Assembly (NCBI RefSeq): GCF_025465935.1
Contig: NZ_JANLNV010000094.1
Location: forward strand, 1-64,000
DNA from: Pseudomonas sp. 7P_10.2_Bac1
Lineage (GTDB): Bacteria > Pseudomonadota > Gammaproteobacteria > Pseudomonadales > Pseudomonadaceae
Direction of reading: 5' to 3'
Length of the DNA: 64,000 bases
Shown here: positions 46,683 through 55,145 of the stretch, one piece after another
Numbering within the stretch: the stretch's first letter is position 1
Layout: every line of letters begins with the position of its first letter
Made by a program: the position numbers and the translations under genes
The notes under the pieces: model-generated
Seen by the model: the letters and a program-made list of their open reading frames with translations, nothing else
The model's database searches: none
Told to the model about the DNA's origin: nothing

Positions 46683-46711
46683 ACGCCCTGACTTAATCGG
46701 GGCGTTTTTTT
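46683..46711 (+). terminator. terminator of fghA overlapping the ispF ribosome site
   Basis: ACGCCC pairs with GGGCGT around a loop of about 11 bases, followed by T7 ending one base before the ispF ATG. The only Shine-Dalgarno-like stretch for ispF (GGGGCG) is in the right arm of this hairpin. Confidence 0.8.
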
Positions 46712-47185
46712 ATGCGTATTGGCCACGGCTATGATGTGCACTGTTTTGCTGAAGGCGACTTTATAACCCTGGGCGGCGTGCGAATTGCTCATAAATTCGG
46801 GCTGCTGGCCCACTCTGATGGCGACGTGCTGCTGCACGCGCTCAGCGATGCATTGCTGGGGGCGGCGGCGCTAGGTGACATCGGCAAGCACTTTCCGGAT
46901 ACCGACCCGCAGTTCAAGGGAGCGGACAGCCGCGTCCTGTTGCGCCATGTGGTGGGGTTGATCCATGCCAAAGGCTGGAAAGTCGGTAATGTCGACAACA
47001 CCATCATTGCTCAGGCGCCGAAAATGGCACCGCACATTGAAACCATGCGTGCGCAGATTGCCGCGGATCTTGAGGTTGACTTGGACCAGGTAAACGTAAA
47101 AGCCACCACCACCGAAAAACTCGGTTTTGTGGGCCGTGAAGAAGGTATCGCCGTGCACTCCATCGCTTTGTTGGTTCGCGCATGA
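46712..47185 (+). CDS. ispF: 2-C-methyl-D-erythritol 2,4-cyclodiphosphate synthase
   Basis: Fifth step of the MEP pathway. The start MRIGHGYDVH holds the zinc ligands D8 and H10 and fixes the reading start at 46712. The LLAHSDGDVLLHALSDALLGA segment and late KATTTEKLGFVGREEGI are typical. 157 aa. Heads ispF-truD-surE-pcm, all overlapping. Its ribosome site is unusual (see the terminator). Confidence 0.97.
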   Translation: MRIGHGYDVHCFAEGDFITLGGVRIAHKFGLLAHSDGDVLLHALSDALLGAAALGDIGKHFPDTDPQFKGADSRVLLRHVVGLIHAKGWKVGNVDNTIIAQAPKMAPHIETMRAQIAADLEVDLDQVNVKATTTEKLGFVGREEGIAVHSIALLVRA

Positions 47186-48240
47186 ACGAGTTTGATCTGC
47201 TGGGGCCGACAGCTTACGGCGCGCCGTTGGGCACGGCGGTGCTCAAAGCCACGGCTGAGGACTTTCAGGTCGATGAAGTGCTGGATATCCCGTTGTCTGG
47301 CGACGGCGAGCACCTGTGGTTGTGGGTTGAGAAGCGCGGTCTGAATACCGAGGAAGCCGCGCGGCGGATTGCCAAGGCCGCAGGCGTGCCTTTGCGTACC
47401 GTCAGTTACGCCGGTTTGAAGGATCGTCAGGCGCTGACCCGCCAGTGGTTCAGCGTGCAATTGCCAGGCAAGGCCGACCCTGATCTGTCGGGCGCCGAAA
47501 ATGACACGCTGAAAATCCTCAAGACCTCTCGACACAAACGCAAATTGCAGCGCGGCGCCCACGCGGCGAACGGCTTCACGTTGCGCCTGACGCAACTGGA
47601 CGCCGACAAGGATGCCTTGCAGCAACGTTTGGAATTGATCGCCCGGCAGGGTGTACCGAACTATTTCGGTACCCAGCGTTTTGGCTGGGAAGGCGGCAAT
47701 GTGGGCGAGGCGCGCGATTATGCAGCGCGCAAGGCCTTGCCGGAGCAGCGCAACGTCCGTTCACGGCTGCTGTCTACCGCGCGCAGTTACCTGTTCAACC
47801 AGGTGTTGGCTGCCCGGGTGGCCGATGGCAGCTGGCAGCGTGCCCAAGTGGGAGATCTGTTGGCGTTTACCGACAGCCGGAGTTTTTTTCCGGCAGGCGA
47901 AGCCGAGTGCAATGATCCACGATTGGCTATTCTTGATCTGCATCCGACCGGCCCGCAGTGGGGCGAGGGTGAGTCACCGACCGCGGGTGCAACCCAAGTG
48001 CTGGAGCAAACCATTGCCGAGCGTGAAGCTGATTTACGCGACTGGCTGGTTCGGGCAGGAATGAGCCACGAGCGACGTATTCTGCGGCTGCCCATTGGTC
48101 GATTGACGTGGCATTATCCGCAACCAGATATTTTGCAACTGGAATTTGTACTGCCGGCCGGATGCTTCGCCACTGTCCTGGTGCGTGAACTTGTTGATCT
48201 GGTGTCTTTGGGGCAAACGGACAGCCTATGCGTATTCTGA
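47182..48240 (+). CDS. truD: tRNA pseudouridine(13) synthase TruD
   Basis: Makes pseudouridine 13 in tRNA(Glu). The catalytic Asp is in SYAGLKDRQALTRQW. 352 aa with the TRUD insertion domain. ATGA overlap with ispF and a 13-bp overlap with surE. Confidence 0.97.
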   Translation: MNEFDLLGPTAYGAPLGTAVLKATAEDFQVDEVLDIPLSGDGEHLWLWVEKRGLNTEEAARRIAKAAGVPLRTVSYAGLKDRQALTRQWFSVQLPGKADPDLSGAENDTLKILKTSRHKRKLQRGAHAANGFTLRLTQLDADKDALQQRLELIARQGVPNYFGTQRFGWEGGNVGEARDYAARKALPEQRNVRSRLLSTARSYLFNQVLAARVADGSWQRAQVGDLLAFTDSRSFFPAGEAECNDPRLAILDLHPTGPQWGEGESPTAGATQVLEQTIAEREADLRDWLVRAGMSHERRILRLPIGRLTWHYPQPDILQLEFVLPAGCFATVLVRELVDLVSLGQTDSLCVF

Positions 48241-48977
48241 TTTCTAATGATGATGGGGTCAGCGCCCCGGGGATAGCCGCGCTCCATGAGGCCTTGGCTG
48301 ATTATTGCGAGTGTGTGGTGATTGCCCCCGATCAAGACAAAAGTGGCGCGAGCAGCTCGCTGACGCTGGACCGCCCGTTGCATCCGCACACCTTGAGCAA
48401 TGGCTTTATCAGCATCAATGGCACGCCAACCGACTGTGTCCACCTTGGCCTCAATGGTCTGTTGGAGCAACAGCCGGACATGGTGGTGTCAGGGATCAAC
48501 CTGGGTGCCAACCTGGGCGATGACGTGCTGTATTCAGGCACCGTGGCTGCGGCACTTGAAGGGCGCTTCCTGGAGCGTCCTTCGTTTGCGTTTTCGCTGG
48601 TCTCGCGCCAGGTCGATAATTTGCCGACGGCTGCTTATTTTGCACGCAAGCTGGTGGACGCTCATGGCCAACTGGACCTGCCACCGCGTACGGTGCTCAA
48701 CGTCAATATCCCCAATCTGCCGCTGGATAAAATCCGCGGTATCCAGTTGACCCGCTTGGGCCATCGCGCGCGCGCGGCTGCGCCAGTGCGCATGGTCGAT
48801 CCGCGGGGTAAGGCTGGTTACTGGATTGCCGCGGCAGGCAATGCTGAAGACGGCGGCCCCGGCACCGACTTTCATGCCGTGATGCAGGGCTATGTGTCGA
48901 TAACGCCGCTGCAACTGGACCGCACTTTTGGTGACGCCTTCAAAAGCCTCGATGGCTGGCTGGAGGGCTTGGGCTGA
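48228..48977 (+). CDS. surE: 5'/3'-nucleotidase SurE
   Basis: Metal-dependent nucleoside monophosphatase and exopolyphosphatase. Metal ligands D8 and D9 in MRILISNDDGVSAPG, and Asn in SGINLGANLGDDVLYSGTV. 249 aa. Part of the conserved surE-pcm-nlpD-rpoS order. Confidence 0.97.
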   Translation: MRILISNDDGVSAPGIAALHEALADYCECVVIAPDQDKSGASSSLTLDRPLHPHTLSNGFISINGTPTDCVHLGLNGLLEQQPDMVVSGINLGANLGDDVLYSGTVAAALEGRFLERPSFAFSLVSRQVDNLPTAAYFARKLVDAHGQLDLPPRTVLNVNIPNLPLDKIRGIQLTRLGHRARAAAPVRMVDPRGKAGYWIAAAGNAEDGGPGTDFHAVMQGYVSITPLQLDRTFGDAFKSLDGWLEGLG

Positions 48978-49657
48978 TGGCGCGTGAGCAGGATGGCCTG
49001 ATGATGCATCGCGGCATTGGCATGACCTCGGAGCGTACACGTGAGCGGCTGATCCAGCGCCTGCGTGAAGAGGGCATCGTTAACCAGAATGTGCTTGAAG
49101 TCATTCGGCGCATCCCCCGTCATCTGTTTGTCGATGAAGCCCTGGCCCACCGTGCCTATGAAGACACGGCGCTGCCCATCGGCAACAACCAGACCATCTC
49201 CCAGCCTTATATGGTGGCGCGCATGAGCGAGCTGCTGCTGGAGGACGGCCCGCTGGACAAGGTCATGGAGATTGGTACCGGTTCGGGTTACCAGACCGCA
49301 GTGCTATCGCAGTTGGTGGAGCGCATCTTTTCGGTCGAGCGTATCAAGGTGTTGCAGGATCGCGCCAAAGAACGCTTGCTCGAGCTTAACTTGCGCAACG
49401 TGGTGTTTCGCTGGGGTGATGGCTGGGAAGGGTGGCCGGCGCTGGCTCCGTACAATGGCATTATCGTCACAGCCGTGGCCACAGATGTACCGCAAGCCTT
49501 GCTCGATCAATTGGCACCGGGCGGCCGCCTGGTGATCCCGGTCGGTGCTGGTGATGTCCAGCAACTGATGCTGATCGTACGCGAGGAGCATGGTTTTGCC
49601 CGGCGTGTCATTGGCAATGTGCGCTTTGTACCGCTGCTTAATGGGCCGCTGGCCTGA
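48977..49657 (+). CDS. pcm: protein-L-isoaspartate O-methyltransferase
   Basis: Repairs isoaspartyl residues with SAM. Motif I is VMEIGTGSGYQTAVL; ISQPYMVARM is the substrate-loop signature. Starts at 48977 overlapping the surE stop; a start at 49022 (MTSERT) would give 211 aa, nearer the E. coli length. Confidence 0.96.
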   Translation: MAREQDGLMMHRGIGMTSERTRERLIQRLREEGIVNQNVLEVIRRIPRHLFVDEALAHRAYEDTALPIGNNQTISQPYMVARMSELLLEDGPLDKVMEIGTGSGYQTAVLSQLVERIFSVERIKVLQDRAKERLLELNLRNVVFRWGDGWEGWPALAPYNGIIVTAVATDVPQALLDQLAPGGRLVIPVGAGDVQQLMLIVREEHGFARRVIGNVRFVPLLNGPLA

Positions 49658-49669
49658 TTCTTTAGCGCC

Positions 49670-49694
49670 GCCCGGCTGAATTATAAAGCCGGGT
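49670..49694 (+). other. hairpin between pcm and nlpD
   Basis: CCCGGCT pairs with AGCCGGG across an AT-rich loop. No T run follows, so it is not a clear terminator. The remaining 209-bp gap before nlpD holds no gene I can support. Confidence 0.4.
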
Positions 49695-49866
49695 ACAGGT
49701 CATACAGCGCAGTGGGCAGGCCGTGTCCTGCCACTGTTTAAGCTTTAAACAATATGTGTACCCAGTGGCTTTGCCGTCTGCAAAGCTTTACAGCCAGTTA
49801 TACTTGCGCCCAATGGGGGCCACGACTGGCGTTCTAATTTTTAGCCATCTTCAAAGGGAGCGGCGG

Positions 49867-50694
49867 GTGAGTCTCACAGTCATTACGCAGCGTATGGGGA
49901 CCATAAGCTATCAAAGAGTAGTGGCGGGTCTGGTGTTAAGTGCCTCCCTGGCGATGTTGGCGGCGTGTTCCAGCGCATCCAAGAGTGGTGCAAGTGTCGT
50001 TGACCGTAATGGGGTTGCCCAGCGGCCGGCAGTGACCACTGGTCAGTACGTGGTCAAGCGTGGCGACACCCTGTTCTCGATTGCCTTTCGCTATGGATGG
50101 GACTGGAAGGCGCTGGCGGCAAAAAACAACATTGCTGCGCCGTACACGATCGTGCCGGGCCAAGCGATCCGGTTTGATGGACGTGCCGGGACAGTGCCTT
50201 CGGGAGGCACAACAACGACTGTGGTTTCGTCTTCATCGGGCAGTAAAACCACCGTGACCAAACGTCCTGTAGCCACCACGGCCACACCGGTGACGACTGC
50301 GCCATTACCGGCAGGCCCAGCACCCAAAGGCTGGGGATGGCCTGCAGACGGTATTTTGATCGGCAAATTTTCTTCAAACGGTAGTTTGAATAAAGGTATT
50401 GATATTGCCGGAGATTTGGGACAGCCTGTTTTAGCTGCGTCTGATGGGGCTGTTGTTTACGCCGGAAGTGGATTGAGGGGCTACGGCGAATTGGTCATCA
50501 TCAAACACAGCGATACCTATGTCAGTGCCTACGGTCATAACCGCAGGCTTTTGGTTCGGGAGGGGCAGCAGGTCAAGGTCGGGCAGAAAATTGCCGAAAT
50601 GGGGTCAACTGGTACAGACCGGGTGAAACTTCACTTTGAAATTCGCCGCCAAGGTAAGCCTGTAGATCCACTGCAATTCCTTCCACGCCGTTGA
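49867..50694 (+). CDS. nlpD: lipoprotein NlpD, LysM and degenerate LytM domains
   Basis: Outer-membrane lipoprotein that activates amidase AmiC for daughter-cell separation. GTG at 49867 with a GGGAG site gives 275 aa; a longer frame to 49723 has no support. The lipobox LAAC anchors Cys near 37 after a long n-region. LysM follows (YVVKRGDTLFSIAFRYGWDW) and then LytM. The LytM zinc His is missing (GIDIAGD instead of HGxDIA), so it should be an activator, not an enzyme. In pseudomonads nlpD also contains the main rpoS promoter. Confidence 0.93.
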   Translation: MSLTVITQRMGTISYQRVVAGLVLSASLAMLAACSSASKSGASVVDRNGVAQRPAVTTGQYVVKRGDTLFSIAFRYGWDWKALAAKNNIAAPYTIVPGQAIRFDGRAGTVPSGGTTTTVVSSSSGSKTTVTKRPVATTATPVTTAPLPAGPAPKGWGWPADGILIGKFSSNGSLNKGIDIAGDLGQPVLAASDGAVVYAGSGLRGYGELVIIKHSDTYVSAYGHNRRLLVREGQQVKVGQKIAEMGSTGTDRVKLHFEIRRQGKPVDPLQFLPRR

Positions 50695-50802
50695 TCGGTT
50701 ACCAGCCTGTTCCTGATGTAGATGAAAGGAACAGGCTCCAGCGTTGCCAAGGATAAAGGCGATGCTTGAGCTTGAGGTCGAACTCACCAAAGGACTAGAA
50801 CA

Positions 50803-51807
50803 ATGGCTCTCAGTAAAGAAGCGCCGGGGTTTGACATCGACGATGAGGTGCTCCTTATGGACGCTAGCATCGATAGTGACTTGATGTCAGAAGAAAACGA
50901 TTTACCCCCTACAGCTCGCACCAAGTCGAAAAAAGGTACTGCTTCAAAACAGCACAAGTACATTGATTACACCCGGGCGCTTGATGCGACCCAGTTGTAC
51001 CTCAATGAAATTGGCTTCTCCCCGTTGCTCTCACCCGCAGAAGAAGTCCATTTTGCGCGCTTGTCGCAAAGTGGTGATCCGGCCGGCCGCAAACGCATGA
51101 TTGAAAGCAACTTGCGACTGGTGGTGAAAATCGCCCGCCGCTATGTCAATCGTGGGCTATCGCTGCTGGACCTGATTGAAGAGGGCAACCTGGGACTGAT
51201 TCGGGCAGTCGAGAAGTTTGACCCGGAACGCGGGTTCCGCTTCTCGACCTATGCCACCTGGTGGATCCGCCAGACGATTGAACGGGCAATCATGAACCAA
51301 ACCCGTACCATCCGCTTACCGATCCACGTTGTAAAAGAACTCAATGTCTACCTGCGAGCCGCGCGCGAACTGACGCAAAAGCTCGATCACGAACCCTCCC
51401 CCGAAGAAATCGCCAATCTGCTCGAAAAACCCGTCTCGGAGGTCAAGCGCATGCTTGGGCTCAATGAGCGTGTGTCTTCGGTAGACGTGTCCTTGGGCCC
51501 GGACTCCGACAAAACGTTGCTGGATACCCTGACTGATGATCGCCCTACAGATCCTTGTGAACTGCTGCAGGACGATGATTTGTCGCAGAGCATCGATGAG
51601 TGGTTGTCGGAGCTGACTGACAAACAGCGTGAGGTGGTGATTCGCCGCTTTGGGCTGCGTGGGCATGAGAGCAGCACCCTTGAAGATGTCGGCCTGGAAA
51701 TTGGCCTGACCCGTGAGCGTGTACGTCAGATCCAGGTTGAAGGTCTCAAGCGCTTGCGTGAGATTCTTGAACGCAACGGTTTGTCGAGCGAATCACTGTT
51801 TCAGTAA
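50803..51807 (+). CDS. rpoS: RNA polymerase sigma factor RpoS
   Basis: Stationary-phase and stress sigma factor, 334 aa. Region 1.2 starts near DATQLYLNEIG; regions 2.1-2.4 include GLSLLDLIEEGNLGLIRAV and FSTYATWWIRQTIERAI; region 4.2 is LEDVGLEIGLTRERVRQI. A well-formed terminator and then rsmZ follow, the standard Pseudomonas layout. Confidence 0.99.
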   Translation: MALSKEAPGFDIDDEVLLMDASIDSDLMSEENDLPPTARTKSKKGTASKQHKYIDYTRALDATQLYLNEIGFSPLLSPAEEVHFARLSQSGDPAGRKRMIESNLRLVVKIARRYVNRGLSLLDLIEEGNLGLIRAVEKFDPERGFRFSTYATWWIRQTIERAIMNQTRTIRLPIHVVKELNVYLRAARELTQKLDHEPSPEEIANLLEKPVSEVKRMLGLNERVSSVDVSLGPDSDKTLLDTLTDDRPTDPCELLQDDDLSQSIDEWLSELTDKQREVVIRRFGLRGHESSTLEDVGLEIGLTRERVRQIQVEGLKRLREILERNGLSSESLFQ

Positions 51808-51823
51808 ACATCGTTTGCTGACC

Positions 51824-51850
51824 AAAACCCCGAGCCATCGGGGTTTTTTT
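51824..51850 (+). terminator. rpoS intrinsic terminator
   Basis: CCCCGA pairs with TCGGGG around GCCA, then T7. It is 16 bp after the rpoS stop. Confidence 0.92.
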
Positions 51851-51954
51851 ATGGAAGTTATTTTTTATCCCAAGTCAATTTAGGTTCGCTCTTTAAAAGA
51901 TGTGGGTGGTAAATGGTATGCCCTGTACGAAATTGAGCTTTATCTGCGATTAGA

Positions 51955-51983
51955 TGTAAGCCTTTACTTACGTTTTCTGTAAG
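51955..51983 (+). promoter_or_regulatory. GacA box upstream of rsmZ
   Basis: TGTAAG-N6-CTTACG at 51955-51972 fits the GacA upstream activating sequence TGTAAG-N6-CTTACA; another half-site TGTAAG is at 51978-51983. Its centre is about 184 bp before the rsmZ start, the distance expected from other pseudomonads. Phosphorylated GacA would bind here. Confidence 0.88.
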
Positions 51984-52132
51984 CCAATAGCGAAATGCCC
52001 CGGTTTAAATGGCTTTTTCTTACTCTTGAAGTTTTTTAACTGGCTGATATTTAAGAGATTTATGTTTTTTTGGGGCTGTTTTCTGTAATAAATATCTATA
52101 ACTGCTGCGGTTGCAGCAATTTTAGAAGCCTC

Positions 52133-52138
52133 TAGTAT
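52133..52138 (+). promoter_or_regulatory. rsmZ -10 element
   Basis: TAGTAT lies 8 bp before the inferred transcript start at 52147. No clear -35 is present, as expected for a GacA-activated promoter. The 150 bp before it is AT-rich with no open frame of note. Confidence 0.55.
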
Positions 52139-52146
52139 CTTAACTG

Positions 52147-52276
52147 TGTCGACGGATAGACACGGCGTTCAAGGAAGAGCGTTAAGGACATTGCAGGATG
52201 CAATTCATCAGGATGATGAGAAGGAACAAAAGGGATTAGGGAAAAAATGTGGGCGGGTCAAACCGCCCCTTTTTTT
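52147..52276 (+). ncRNA. rsmZ: regulatory small RNA RsmZ
   Basis: An RNA of about 130 nt that titrates the translational repressors RsmA/RsmE. The 5' end TGTCGACGGATAGACA forms a hairpin with GGA in its loop and matches rsmZ of other pseudomonads. I count eight GGA motifs; TTGCAGGATGCAA and CATCAGGATGATG are two more hairpins presenting GGA. A perfect terminator with T8 ends it. Placement after rpoS and behind a GacA box supports the call. Confidence 0.94.
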
Positions 52277-52277
52277 A
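52251..52277 (+). terminator. rsmZ Rho-independent terminator
   Basis: GGGCGG pairs with CCGCCC around GTCAAA, followed by CTTTTTTTT. Confidence 0.92.
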
Positions 52278-52332
52278 CCTGGCAAAAAGTGTTCAGGCAG
52301 ACCCCTTAAAGGTCCTGACCTTAACCTGCATT

Positions 52333-52379
52333 CAAAACAAAACGCCCAAGGCTTTAATGGCCTTGGGCGTTTTGTTTTG
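52333..52379. terminator. bidirectional terminator
   Basis: A nearly perfect 20-bp stem with A-rich and T-rich ends around GCCCAAGGC. It ends the minus-strand Old Yellow Enzyme operon and would also stop plus-strand transcription. About 57 bp separate it from rsmZ; I see no gene between them. Confidence 0.85.
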
Positions 52380-52425
52380 TGGGGTTAAGCACCGGCCGCA
52401 AGCAAGCCGGTGTTCAAGCGCCGGT

Positions 52426-53475
52426 TTACAGCGTCGGGTAGTCAATGAAGCCGACTGGCCCTTGGGAGTAGAAGGTTTCCGGGTGCGCTTCGTTGAGCGG
52501 CGCATCGGCCTTCAAGCGTGCTGGCAGGTCAGGGTTGGCGATAAAAGGTACGCCAAACGCGACAGCATCCGCTTTGCCAGCTTCGATCCAGGCATTGGCA
52601 CTTTCTTTGGTGAAGCGCTCGTTGACGATGTAAGGGCCGCCAAACGCTGCCTTGAGCTGCGGGCCCAGGCTATCTGCTGCTTCGTGCTCACGGGCGCAGA
52701 TGAACGCGATACCGCGCTTACCCAGCTCTTTGGCCACGTAGCCGAAGGTTTCTGCGCGGTTGTCATCGCCCATGCTATGCAAATCTGCGCGTGGCGACAG
52801 GTGCATGCCAACTCGGCCAGCCCCCCAGACTTCGACGACAGCATCGGTCACTTCAAGCATCAGGCGAGCACGGTTCTCCAGCGAGCCACCGTATTGGTCG
52901 GTACGCTGGTTGGTGCTGCTTTGCAGGAACTGATCGAGCAGGTAGCCGTTGGCGCCGTGAATCTCAACGCCGTCAAAGCCCGCAGCTTTGGCGTTCTCGG
53001 CACCAGTGCGGTAGGCCTCGATAATGTCTGCGATCTCGGCTGTTTCCAGGGCGCGTGGCACTTCGAAGGCGGCCTTTGGACGTACCAGGCTGACATGGCC
53101 TTCGGCTGCGATGGCGCTAGGGGCAACCGGCTTTTCACCGTTCAGGTACTGCGAGTGGGAAATGCGCCCCACGTGCCACAGTTGCAGGAAGATCCGCCCA
53201 CCAGCGGCATGGACTGCCTGGGTGACGTTTTTCCAGCCACGGACCTGATCGTTGGACCAGATGCCGGGGGTGTCCGGGTAGCCAACGCCCATCGGTGTTA
53301 CCGACGTGGCTTCGCTCAGGATCAACCCTGCCGAGGCACGTTGAACGTAGTATTCAGCGATCAGTGCTCCTGGAACGCGGCCTTCTTCGGCACGGCAGCG
53401 GGTGAGCGGTGCCATGATGATGCGGTTAGGCAGCTCGATATCGCCCAGTTTGATCGGATCAAAAATCGTGGTCAT
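52426..53475 (-). CDS. Old Yellow Enzyme family alkene reductase
   Basis: FMN-dependent NAD(P)H reductase of 349 aa, of the NemA/XenB type, which reduces electrophilic alkenes, nitro compounds or quinones. Seen are the FMN region MAPLTRCRAE near the start, QLWHVGRISH, and the substrate pair H and N in VEIHGANGYL, plus the late GFIDYP end. The ATG at 53475 is preferred over a start 8 codons earlier. It is the last gene of an ArsR-MFS-OYE unit, 20 bp after the transporter gene. The substrate is unknown. Confidence 0.92.
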   Translation of the reverse strand: MTTIFDPIKLGDIELPNRIIMAPLTRCRAEEGRVPGALIAEYYVQRASAGLILSEATSVTPMGVGYPDTPGIWSNDQVRGWKNVTQAVHAAGGRIFLQLWHVGRISHSQYLNGEKPVAPSAIAAEGHVSLVRPKAAFEVPRALETAEIADIIEAYRTGAENAKAAGFDGVEIHGANGYLLDQFLQSSTNQRTDQYGGSLENRARLMLEVTDAVVEVWGAGRVGMHLSPRADLHSMGDDNRAETFGYVAKELGKRGIAFICAREHEAADSLGPQLKAAFGGPYIVNERFTKESANAWIEAGKADAVAFGVPFIANPDLPARLKADAPLNEAHPETFYSQGPVGFIDYPTL

Positions 53476-53495
53476 CTTTGTAGCCCTCTCAGGGA

Positions 53496-54662
53496 TCAAT
53501 GTGTGGCAGTTACCAGATCGGCATTACCGCTCTGGCGAAAAGTAATCAGGGTGACCAGCAGGGCCAGCACCGCTAGCGCAGCAGCGGCCAGAGGCACGCT
53601 GGTGAGGCCGAAGCCGTGGGCAATCACACTGCCGCCGACCCAGGCACCCAGAGCGTTACCGACGTTGAACGCGCCAATGTTCAGGGTGGACACCAGGTTC
53701 GGTGCCGCTTTGCCGAAGGTCACGACGTTGACTTGCAAGGCCGGCACTGCGGCAAACGAAGCCGTGGCCCACAAGAACAGCGTGATCTCGGTTGGAATCA
53801 GCGCCACGCTGGTCCAGGTCAGCACGGTCGATACCACAGCCATCGCGATAAAGACGCCGATCAGCGTCGCACCCAAACGCTTGTCCGCCAGCTTGCCGCC
53901 GATAATGTTGCCGACAGTCAAGCCCAGGCCGATCAGCAGCAAGGTCCAGGTCACGCCAGTAGGGGAAACGCCGGTCACGTCACCCAGCAACGGGGCGACA
54001 TAGGTAAAGAGGGTGAACATCGACGCTGAAAACAGTGCTGTCATGCTCAGCGACAACCAGATTCCGGCGCCTTTGAGCGCGGCCAGCTCAGCGCGCATGT
54101 CGAGTTTTTCTTCATCCCGCTTGGCGGGCAGGAAGCGGATCAGGCCGATCAACGCCACCACACCAATGACCGTCACGGCAAAGAAGGTCGAGCGCCAGCC
54201 TGTTGCCTGGCCCAAGGCCGTGCCCAGCGGTACGCCCAGGACGTTGGCCAGGGTCAGCCCGGTGAACATCAGCGCGACCGCCGAAGCCCGCTTGTTGGCC
54301 GGCACCAGGCCTGCAGCCACTACGGAGCCGATACCGAAGAAGGCGCCGTGGCACAGGGCGGTAATGACCCGTGCCAGCATCAGCACGTTGTAGTCACTGG
54401 CCACTGCGCAGAGCAGGTTGCCAATAATGAATATGCCCATCAGCGCCACCAGGGCGGCCTTGCGGGGCAGCTTGGCGGTGGCCAGCGCCATGAACGGCGC
54501 ACCAATGGCCACACCCAACGCGTAACCGGTCACTAGCCAGCCAGCGCCCGGGATAGAGACGCCCAGATCGGCCGCGACATCGGGCAGCAAGCCCATGATC
54601 ACAAACTCGGTGGTCCCGATGGCGAAGGCGCTAAGCGCCAGGATAAGTAGCGAGAGAGGCAT
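53496..54662 (-). CDS. MFS transporter, DHA1 drug-efflux type
   Basis: An inner-membrane protein of 388 aa with 12 predicted helices. The start SLLILALSAFAIGTTEFVI with ...GLLPDVAADLGVS matches the AraJ/YdhP efflux group. It sits between the ArsR-type regulator (11 bp) and the Old Yellow Enzyme (20 bp), so export of an electrophile or its product is a fair guess. Substrate unknown. Confidence 0.9.
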   Translation of the reverse strand: MPLSLLILALSAFAIGTTEFVIMGLLPDVAADLGVSIPGAGWLVTGYALGVAIGAPFMALATAKLPRKAALVALMGIFIIGNLLCAVASDYNVLMLARVITALCHGAFFGIGSVVAAGLVPANKRASAVALMFTGLTLANVLGVPLGTALGQATGWRSTFFAVTVIGVVALIGLIRFLPAKRDEEKLDMRAELAALKGAGIWLSLSMTALFSASMFTLFTYVAPLLGDVTGVSPTGVTWTLLLIGLGLTVGNIIGGKLADKRLGATLIGVFIAMAVVSTVLTWTSVALIPTEITLFLWATASFAAVPALQVNVVTFGKAAPNLVSTLNIGAFNVGNALGAWVGGSVIAHGFGLTSVPLAAAALAVLALLVTLITFRQSGNADLVTATH

Positions 54663-54673
54663 GTAATTCCTTG

Positions 54674-54976
54674 TTAAAGCTCTTGGCTCAGTGTTGCGAG
54701 GAAGGCCTGGACGGTCTCCTCATTGCGTTTGAAGAAGTGCCACTGGCCGACTTTTTGGCTGCTGATCAAGCCAGCGCGCTGCAAAGTGGCGAGGTGGGCG
54801 GAGACGGTGGATTGCGACAACCCGAAGCGTTGGTCGAACTGGCCTGCACACACACCATGCTCAGTGCTGTGGTGCTGGTCAGGGAACTCGACCTGCGGGT
54901 CTTTCAACAGGCGAATGATTTCTCGGCGTACTGGGTGTGCCAGCGCTTTTATTATTTCGTCGAGGTCGATCGGCAT
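54674..54976 (-). CDS. ArsR-family repressor
   Basis: Winged-helix repressor of 100 aa with HTH at about 44-66 (QFDQRFGLSQSTVSAHLATL). It lacks the CxC and multi-His metal sites of ArsR/SmtB sensors and has one Cys, C43, at the start of the recognition region. A thiol or ligand sensor is therefore more likely than a metal sensor. First gene of the operon, with palindromic operators upstream. Confidence 0.88.
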   Translation of the reverse strand: MPIDLDEIIKALAHPVRREIIRLLKDPQVEFPDQHHSTEHGVCAGQFDQRFGLSQSTVSAHLATLQRAGLISSQKVGQWHFFKRNEETVQAFLATLSQEL

Positions 54977-55004
54977 AGTGGGGTGCTCAATAAGATGTAG
55001 CGTT

Positions 55005-55104
55005 ATATCGCGATGAGGCGAACTTTAAATCGTAATATCGCGATATACAAATATGTATTTGATCTGAGATCAGCTCAAATCGGTATATCGGGTTATAACG
55101 ATAT
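55005..55104. promoter_or_regulatory. palindromic operator cluster of the ArsR-MFS-OYE operon
   Basis: Three related sites in the 169-bp divergent gap: ATATCGCGAT (55005-55014), the perfect palindrome ATATCGCGATAT (55035-55046) and ATATCG-N8-CGATAT (55085-55104). A further dyad TGATCT..GATCA is at about 55060. They lie between the regulator and the AcpH-like gene and are good candidates for ArsR-type binding. Confidence 0.65.
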
Positions 55105-55145
55105 TTGTAGGTCGTGCGGAATAGCGGAGTGCTAAACTGCGCGAC

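Noticed and set aside
52249..54003. Plus-strand open frame of 584 codons opposite the Old Yellow Enzyme and MFS genes
   Set aside because: Starts inside the rsmZ terminator and is antisense to two well supported genes; no recognisable domain.
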